Source: UBA11855 sp035297385 (GTDB lineage: Archaea > Thermoproteota > Bathyarchaeia > Bathyarchaeales > Bathycorpusculaceae). Taken from it: a stretch of DNA of 64,000 nt. Below the pieces are notes generated by a model. That model did not search any database. It saw only the letters and a list, made by a program, of their open reading frames with translations, and was not told the origin of the DNA. A program made the position numbers and the translations under genes. This document shows, piece by piece, positions 58,580-64,000 of the stretch. Location of the stretch: contig DATGZD010000136.1 of NCBI GenBank assembly GCA_035297385.1, positions 13,205-77,204 of the forward strand, written 5' to 3'. The first letter of the stretch is position 1; the number at the start of each line of letters is the position of its first letter.

Positions 58580-58857
58580 CTATTCAACTATAACTGTGTA
58601 GAAGCTTGGTTTAGGTTCTTCCTCAAACAAACCTATCATTCTTGCATGCACTTCTTCTCTTTTCTTTTTGCACTATCATGCATTTTCATGAACGTATCCT
58701 TACTCTCATGATCCACAATCGCAGTGTATCTTCTATCCTCTGAGAATAGCAATCTTCAGGATATAGAACCCTCAAATTTGGAAAAAATGTTGTTTGATTC
58801 CTTAAACCACTCTTTAAATTGGGAATCTGTTCCCTTCTTTAAGGCAAGGGAATTCCA
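58580..58857 (-). pseudogene. Decayed ABM-type (dimeric alpha-beta barrel) protein
   Basis: ALKKGTDSQFKEWFKESNNI, FSKFEGSIS, a TGA, RLLFSEDRRYTAIVDHESKD and TFMKMHDSAKRKEKK are followed, after a frame change, by MIGLFEEEPKPSFYTVIVE and a stop. This is the order of antibiotic-biosynthesis-monooxygenase-like small proteins. One nonsense mutation and one frameshift disable it. The start codon is also lost. The rest of 58397-59053 shows no gene. Confidence 0.6.
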
Positions 58858-59053
58858 CAATATTTACAAACAAAACAATAACCCGGTTAAATGAGGGATG
58901 AATGAAGCACATAAATCTTTTAATACATATTTAGTATACCGAGCATTCTGACCAAGCGGCTAGTCTTTCTTGGTAAGGGGGTTTATGGGCACCTGAACTT
59001 TAAATGGTAGTCTTTTGATTAATTTAGCAGCGTGTCACCGAGGATGCGTTTCA

Positions 59054-60499
59054 ATGCAGGAGCAAACTGATTACCGGAGACTATACAATTTTATGCTTGA
59101 AGCCTTTGATGCAGTTAACCTGAACTACTTCATTGTCCAAGTCATATGTGATGACAATAGTAAACCGGTCGACATAGTTTACCGAGACGTTAGCCCAGCT
59201 ACGGAACGCTTAATTGGCAAAAGCAAGAGTGAGATTTTAGGAAAATCAAGGACCGAACTTTTGGGAAAAGTAACTGATGAATTCCCAGCAAAGTTTTATG
59301 AGGTTGCCCAAACAGGCAAGCCTAAACATTTTCAGAGTTATGGTGCTGGACTCGAAAAATACTATGATGTTTACGCTTGGAGGATAGCCGACCATCAGGT
59401 TGCAGCTTTAGTGACTGATATTACTGAGCGTAAGAAAGCTGAAGAAGAGATTAAAAATAGTGAGAGGCTCTATCGTTCCATCTTTGACAATACTGAAGAC
59501 GGTTTCCAACTCGTCGAGTTAATTTACGAGAATGGTCATGTTTCTGATTTCAAGTTTCTAAAGGTTAACTCGGCGTATGAACGTCACACTGGTCTTAAAG
59601 CGGATTTTGTGATAGGTAAAAGAGCTAAATCTTTTGCTCCTAACTTGGAAAAGTATTGGTTGGAAGCATACGAAAAGGTTGACAAGACAGGCAAAGCGTT
59701 GCATTTGGTAAACTATAATAAAGATATGAACCGTTGGGAGGACGTCTACGATTATAGTTTTGGGAAGGGACTTGTAGGTTCTCTCTTTAGAGATATAACC
59801 CGTGAAAAGCAATTAGAACAGCAGCTTAAGGAACAAGAAAGACTGGTGGTTATCGGACAAACTGCTGGAATGGTGGGGCATGATATTCGAAATCCGTTGC
59901 AAGCCATTACAGGCGACCTCTATTTGGTGAAGGAAGAACTCAAAGAAACGCCTGAATGTAAAGCTAAAAGGGGCGTACAAGAGAGCTTGCACTCTATCGA
60001 AGACAATATTTATTATATCAATAAAATTGTCAGCGATTTACAGGATTACACAAGACCGCTAACTCTACATATTGTCCCAATTAAAGTTAACGAAAAAGTT
60101 AACAATGCACTGAAAAACGTTCGTATCCCTCAGAGTATAAGGTTACATGTCAACGTTCAAATGGGTCTGGTTGTGAAGAGCGATGCTGACTACTTGAGGC
60201 GGGCGCTAACAAATCTGATTAATAATGCAGTTCAAGCGATGCCGAATGGTGGAGACCTTACTATAGAAGCTAAGGAACAAAACGGTAGGGTTATGTTTAG
60301 TGTACAAGATACAGGAGTTGGCATCCCTGAGGATGTCAAGCCTAATTTGTTTAAGCCATTGTTTACTACTAAATCAAAAGGTCAAGGATTAGGATTGGCG
60401 GTAGTGAAAAGATTAGTTGAAGCACTAAAAGGCACTATTACCTTTTCGAGTGAAAAAGGTAAAGGAACAAAATTCGTAATAGAACTACCACTCAACTAA
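59054..60499 (+). CDS. Soluble PAS-PAS histidine kinase
   Basis: About 481 residues from ATG 59054 (GAGGATG seven nt before it). No membrane helix. PAS 1 about 20-125 (NYFIVQVICDDNSKPVDIVY ... ADHQVAALVTDITERKKAEE), PAS 2 about 130-255 (FDNTEDGFQLVELIYENGHV ... GLVGSLFRDITREKQLEQ). HisKA with the histidine in GMVGHDIRNPLQAI, N-box LTNLINNAVQAM, G1 DTGVGIPED, F/G2 TTKSKGQGLGLAVVKR and GKGTKF: all motifs are intact. The kinase core is very like that of the membrane kinase at 45519. No response regulator neighbours it; cytosolic sensing is inferred. Confidence 0.9.
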   Translation: MQEQTDYRRLYNFMLEAFDAVNLNYFIVQVICDDNSKPVDIVYRDVSPATERLIGKSKSEILGKSRTELLGKVTDEFPAKFYEVAQTGKPKHFQSYGAGLEKYYDVYAWRIADHQVAALVTDITERKKAEEEIKNSERLYRSIFDNTEDGFQLVELIYENGHVSDFKFLKVNSAYERHTGLKADFVIGKRAKSFAPNLEKYWLEAYEKVDKTGKALHLVNYNKDMNRWEDVYDYSFGKGLVGSLFRDITREKQLEQQLKEQERLVVIGQTAGMVGHDIRNPLQAITGDLYLVKEELKETPECKAKRGVQESLHSIEDNIYYINKIVSDLQDYTRPLTLHIVPIKVNEKVNNALKNVRIPQSIRLHVNVQMGLVVKSDADYLRRALTNLINNAVQAMPNGGDLTIEAKEQNGRVMFSVQDTGVGIPEDVKPNLFKPLFTTKSKGQGLGLAVVKRLVEALKGTITFSSEKGKGTKFVIELPLN

Positions 60500-60565
60500 G
60501 GTCTTTTCAGTGATCAGCCAAAAAGGTGCCTTCATTGAACAAACCCTGCCCCCAAATCTATCAGT

Positions 60566-60618
60566 CAGCGGATTTGAACCTGGGACAAGTAGAGATGTCA
60601 CCCACAACCCTCTTTTTT
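60566..60618 (+). repeat. tRNA-3'-end-like element E with oligo-T end
   Basis: CAGCGGATTTGAACCTGGGA, then GTAGAGATGTCACCC and TCTTTTTT. The best match to a real tRNA T-arm complement (GTTCAAATCC preceded by TCCCAG). Confidence 0.5.
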
Positions 60619-60702
60619 AAGCACACTTTTGAGAAGCCGGCACAAGATTCAGTGGGCTGTCTTTTATAGTGAGGAATAATTAAACAATCGATCCCAAGAC
60701 CT

Positions 60703-61758
60703 TTATTGGTTTTCTTTCAGTAGTTGTGAGAAATAAGCGTGCAGTCTTTCCTCTAGTATGTATACGAAATAACTAAAGAAATCAGCCTTAAGGTTAGCGC
60801 ATTTAGTCTTTGACTTACCTATCAATTCGTCGCAGATTTTTTGCAGGTTTTTAATATGTTCCTTATCTGACCTTATAAGCGAGGCGAGTTCATGTGGTGA
60901 TAGTTGATGGAGTTTATCCTCAAAACCTAATGTTGGATAGGAGTAATGACCATTGCTCAGATCGGTCTCTAGATCCATAAGGTCATCCATAATCTGTAAT
61001 GGAGCACCCCATTCATAGAAGAATTGCAGATAATCGTTGATTTGATTCTGTTTACCACTCTTTTGAAGTAACAGAAAGAAGGGAAAGTATGCATGAACCG
61101 CTTTATATCCGCAGGCTTCAGGGTGCTCCTTCTTGTAAGGGCTTTCTTTAAATCTTAACTGCTTCTCTTTTATTTCGAATCTTAGAAATAATTGTTTGAA
61201 TCGGTTAAGTAACTCATAATCTGCCTGTTCAAACTCAAAGGATGTAAGAAGCAATCTTTCGCATTCTTGGATAAAAGACATTGTAAGGAGTATCTCTTCA
61301 GGGGTTGCTCTATTCTCATCCAGATTAGAGTCTAAAATCTCGTAGCCTGCAACACCAAGCATGAATGAGGCAAATATGCTCTCAAGGTTTTCTAAAGCTT
61401 TTTTCTGTCCTTCTTGATCTAGCCATGCTGCATACATTACGATGGCTGGGTAGAAGACTCTGAAATAGCCTTCTTCAAACCTGTGCTTGTAGTTTTTTGA
61501 CTTTGAGAGATCAAAGCTTTGCTGTGCCGCAAATTTAGTTAGAACTGAATCTACTGCAGCATCAAATATCTTGAATGCTTGGGCCATTATTTCTTCAGCT
61601 GAATCTTTTGCTGTCTCAATAGTCGGCGCTGAAGAGAGATATGATTTAGTTAGACTTTCCATGGATTGGGGACCTACCTGTTTGTAGAATTGAAGAATTT
61701 GGTTAAGAAACAGGATAGCTTCACTCAAATTGGAGTCATCTTTCGTTGAAAAACTCAT
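60703..61758 (-). CDS. Prenyl-synthase-like (class I isoprenoid synthase fold) protein
   Basis: 351 residues, all helical. The second Asp-rich motif is clear: APLQIMDDLMDLETDLSNGH (DDLMD), preceded by a conserved aromatic helix FLQFFYEWG. The first motif region appears as GYEILDSNLDENRATPEEIL, which departs from DDxxD, so the enzyme may be atypical or regulatory. Class I members condense isoprenyl diphosphates or head-to-head couple them. GGAG lies before the ATG. It is alone, between tRNA-like elements E and F. Together with UbiA and the reductase-like flavoprotein it suggests isoprenoid lipid or quinone metabolism, though the genes are not in an operon. Confidence 0.65.
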   Translation of the reverse strand: MSFSTKDDSNLSEAILFLNQILQFYKQVGPQSMESLTKSYLSSAPTIETAKDSAEEIMAQAFKIFDAAVDSVLTKFAAQQSFDLSKSKNYKHRFEEGYFRVFYPAIVMYAAWLDQEGQKKALENLESIFASFMLGVAGYEILDSNLDENRATPEEILLTMSFIQECERLLLTSFEFEQADYELLNRFKQLFLRFEIKEKQLRFKESPYKKEHPEACGYKAVHAYFPFFLLLQKSGKQNQINDYLQFFYEWGAPLQIMDDLMDLETDLSNGHYSYPTLGFEDKLHQLSPHELASLIRSDKEHIKNLQKICDELIGKSKTKCANLKADFFSYFVYILEERLHAYFSQLLKENQ

Positions 61759-61855
61759 TGCATTCGTCTCCTTTCATTACCAAGTGAGATACTTGATAGT
61801 AATAATAGTATTGTGCACTACACTTCATACCGGTTAGCTTAAAGGTTTGTCCACG

Positions 61856-61910
61856 GGGGAGGAGTTTGGACCCTTACCGAAGTGGAGATCACTCGAAAAT
61901 TCCCTTTTTA
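61856..61910 (+). repeat. tRNA-3'-end-like element F with oligo-T end
   Basis: GGAGGAGTTTGGACCCTTAC, then AGTGGAGATCACTC and CCCTTTTTATT. The most diverged of the six copies. Confidence 0.4.
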
Positions 61911-62011
61911 TTTAGACTATAAAAACACTTGCAGAATAATGTTGTATTACTTTATGTTGTTGCTTGTTGCCTACCACATAATCTTATGAATTCTCCGCAC
62001 CAACTTGCTTT

Positions 62012-62034
62012 TTGCGAAGTTTCTGGCTTCGCAA
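62012..62034 (+). promoter_or_regulatory. Leader hairpin before the right-edge beta-propeller gene
   Basis: TTGCGAAG pairs perfectly with CTTCGCAA around TTTCTGG, 23 nt before the ATG. The best stem of the family; relative to the gene at 31409 both arms changed together. Confidence 0.65.
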
Positions 62035-62057
62035 TAAACTTGAAAGGAGAAAGAAAA

Positions 62058-64000
62058 ATGTCAAGACGTTTAGGTAACAACATAATAACTGCAATAATTG
62101 CCATGCTTCTCTTAATGACTTCATTTGCTTTAACGTTTACACCTTCATCTTCAGCTCAAACTACAGTGCCAGGTTTTACTCCAATGCCGGATAGAGCTAC
62201 ACAAACTGAAGTTGCAGTGAGCCCCAGCATTATAGGATTAGGACAAGAAACACTCATCAACATCATGACTTATCCAGGTCCATCAGGTCCAACTTATGAA
62301 GCTCAAAGCTTAGTTCCTGAACTTCATGGTGGCTTTAGTAACATATCGATAACAATAAAACATCCAGATGGCACAGATGAAACATTCAAACCAATTGATG
62401 AAACTTTGGCTCAAGTAGGCGTTGAAATTCCTGGACAAGCCCAAATAGTTGGACACTTACAATTCCGCTATAAACCCACTACTGTTGGTAACTACACCTT
62501 AACCGCAAGTTTTCCTGGACAAATATACACTACTGCAGGCATATCAAGCACTGTAAAACTTAGCGCCTTCTATAAGCCATCTCAATCAACAGTACCAGCA
62601 AAATTAGTTGTACAACAAGAACCAGTACTAAATGGTTTACTCAACGGTTATCCATGGTCACCACTTCCAAATGAATACTGGGAGAATCCTGTTTCAACAA
62701 ACAATAGAGAATGGTATCAAATCTCTGGAGATTGGGTTCAGACAGGATTTGACAGTGCAGGCTCAGCTTACAACCCTTTCAGTAAAGCACCAGGCAGTGC
62801 CCATATCTTATGGAGATATCAAGTTGGAGACGGCGGTTTACCTGGTGGAATTTGGGGAAGTAATCCTTACCAAGCACAGGGTACAATTTTTGGAGCACCT
62901 ATAATTCTAAATGGAAGAGTATACAGGAATGGAAACCCAGGCTACTTTGAATGCATTGACCTTAGAACAGGTGAAAAATTGTGGGAAGCACCAGGAAGCA
63001 TAAACTCAGCTCAAAATTTAGACCCAGAATTTCAAACTCATTCTCAACAAGCTGAAGGCTACATTGACAGTTGGCTTTGGGGTGGAATAGGACCTGCCCT
63101 CTTTGCACCAGGGTCAAATACATGGTACCGTTACAATCCATTCAATGGAGCTCTTGTTCAAGCTATCACAAATGTACCTACAGATATGACAGGATTAAAA
63201 TTCCAAGACGGCAGCCCCATAGTATTTGCTGTTCAAGCAAACATGTCTTCATGGAATACAACAAAACCGCTGAAGCTTTCTTCTGTAAACTTAATCAAAT
63301 GGGATTTTAGCAAGATGATAACAACAGTTGGCTTCTTTAATTTACCAAGCAACAATTGGACAGATGGCATAGTTTGGAATGTTACAGTAAACACGGGCGA
63401 CCAAGTGGATATAGGCGACAATAATTTCCGAGGACCCAACGTCTATCCATACTATGGAGAAAATGTAGTTGTTGTAAAAACTCCTAATGCCATGCAGATA
63501 ATGGCAGGCTACGACATGAATACTGGAAGAATGCTTTGGAAAAACAACGCTACAGTGTTTGACATTGACGTCCTGCTCCAAGGTATCGCTACTAGTCCAA
63601 GTGGACCATTAATAAAACAAGATGGTTCTACTCCAAACTTAGTTGCTTACGATGTTAAGACAGGCCAAGAAATCTGGAGAGCTCCATCTGGTGATATACC
63701 ATGGGGTCTGCTTCCTTCATACACATACGTATACAATAATGGAACTCATTTTGCAGGAAGTTTCGATGGGCACGTGTATGCTTATGACTCAAAAACTGGC
63801 AAACAAGTTTGGAGAAGCGATTATGTCGGTGAAGAATGGGAAACAATCTATGGCAATCAGCCCTTAACTGGATATCTAGCAGCTGGCGCTGATGGAAAAT
63901 TGTATTTTTCATCACAAACAGTATATAACATGATGCCTCGACCAAGGTTTCACACTTTGGTTTGCGTTGATGAAGCCACTGGTAAATTTATTTGGAAACT
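62058..64000 (+). CDS. Secreted PQQ-like beta-propeller protein (partial, 3' end outside window)
   Basis: 647 residues visible. Signal helix IITAIIAMLLLMTSFALTFT then SAQ; beta domain with ATQTEVAVSPSIIGLGQETL and GNYTLTASFPG; linker GYPWSPLPNEYWENPVSTNN and NREWYQISGDW, as in group a; propeller strands (CIDLRTGEKLWEAPGS, NTGRMLWKNNA, VKTGQEIWRAP, SKTGKQVWRSD, EATGKFIWK) continue to the edge. AAAGGAG lies about 10 nt before the ATG. The longer N-terminal beta domain (about 190 residues before the linker) distinguishes it. The Ig-like module and anchor should lie beyond the window. Confidence 0.85.
   Translation, partial: MSRRLGNNIITAIIAMLLLMTSFALTFTPSSSAQTTVPGFTPMPDRATQTEVAVSPSIIGLGQETLINIMTYPGPSGPTYEAQSLVPELHGGFSNISITIKHPDGTDETFKPIDETLAQVGVEIPGQAQIVGHLQFRYKPTTVGNYTLTASFPGQIYTTAGISSTVKLSAFYKPSQSTVPAKLVVQQEPVLNGLLNGYPWSPLPNEYWENPVSTNNREWYQISGDWVQTGFDSAGSAYNPFSKAPGSAHILWRYQVGDGGLPGGIWGSNPYQAQGTIFGAPIILNGRVYRNGNPGYFECIDLRTGEKLWEAPGSINSAQNLDPEFQTHSQQAEGYIDSWLWGGIGPALFAPGSNTWYRYNPFNGALVQAITNVPTDMTGLKFQDGSPIVFAVQANMSSWNTTKPLKLSSVNLIKWDFSKMITTVGFFNLPSNNWTDGIVWNVTVNTGDQVDIGDNNFRGPNVYPYYGENVVVVKTPNAMQIMAGYDMNTGRMLWKNNATVFDIDVLLQGIATSPSGPLIKQDGSTPNLVAYDVKTGQEIWRAPSGDIPWGLLPSYTYVYNNGTHFAGSFDGHVYAYDSKTGKQVWRSDYVGEEWETIYGNQPLTGYLAAGADGKLYFSSQTVYNMMPRPRFHTLVCVDEATGKFIWK

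Noticed and set aside
54106..61910. Elements D-F as true tRNA genes
   Set aside because: Only the T-loop-like part fits; no D-arm, anticodon arm or full acceptor stem can be built, so they are not functional tRNAs.

Overview
The window looks like the chromosome of an AT-rich TACK-group archaeon, most likely a Bathyarchaeia-type lineage; this placement is inference from gene content. The evidence is an archaeal histone, TrmB and Lrp/AsnC regulators, a UbiA-family prenyltransferase, a prenyl-synthase-like protein, a geranylgeranyl-reductase-like flavoprotein, TATA-like promoters with short leaders, Shine-Dalgarno (SD) sites of the GGAGGTGA type, and frequent TTG/GTG starts. I see no rRNA, no complete tRNA and no CRISPR array.

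Positions 1-20 kb are an accessory, decaying region: small stress-type or membrane proteins (dodecin, zinc-ribbon DUF4342-like, two PRC-barrel proteins, an lmo0937-like mini membrane protein), a TrmB regulator, CorA, a VIT/CCC1-like transporter, two near-identical radical SAM genes in inverted orientation, and many remnants (two tyrosine recombinases, an Ig-like surface protein, a PH-domain-like protein, a CBS fragment). Three families of short intergenic repeats recur here: a GC palindrome AGCGCGCGCT, a promoter-like element containing CAGTCACACA, and an ACTAAAATTTTAGT-like palindrome.

Positions 20-23 kb carry a flavoprotein and two flavodoxin-fold oxidoreductases. From 23 to 43 kb lies an array of six giant (794-865 aa) secreted, C-terminally membrane-anchored PQQ-like beta-propeller proteins plus a broken seventh, with two overlapping Lrp-type regulators and an MFS transporter inside the array. 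Two more family members sit at 50.9-53.3 kb and at the right edge. Most members share an untranslated leader: a small hairpin 18-27 nt before the start codon, followed by an AAAGGAGAAA-type ribosome binding site. The hairpin arms differ in sequence but keep pairing.

Positions 43-64 kb hold a secreted TIM-barrel-like protein, a membrane-tethered NMT1/SsuA-like solute-binding protein next to a HAMP-PAS histidine kinase, a cluster of four tiny genes (three zinc ribbons), UbiA, the histone, a 1066-aa STAND-type ATPase with a winged-helix end, a second PAS histidine kinase and a prenyl-synthase-like protein. A tRNA-3'-end-like intergenic element occurs six times across the window; two copies lie directly behind decayed recombinases, suggesting old attachment sites.
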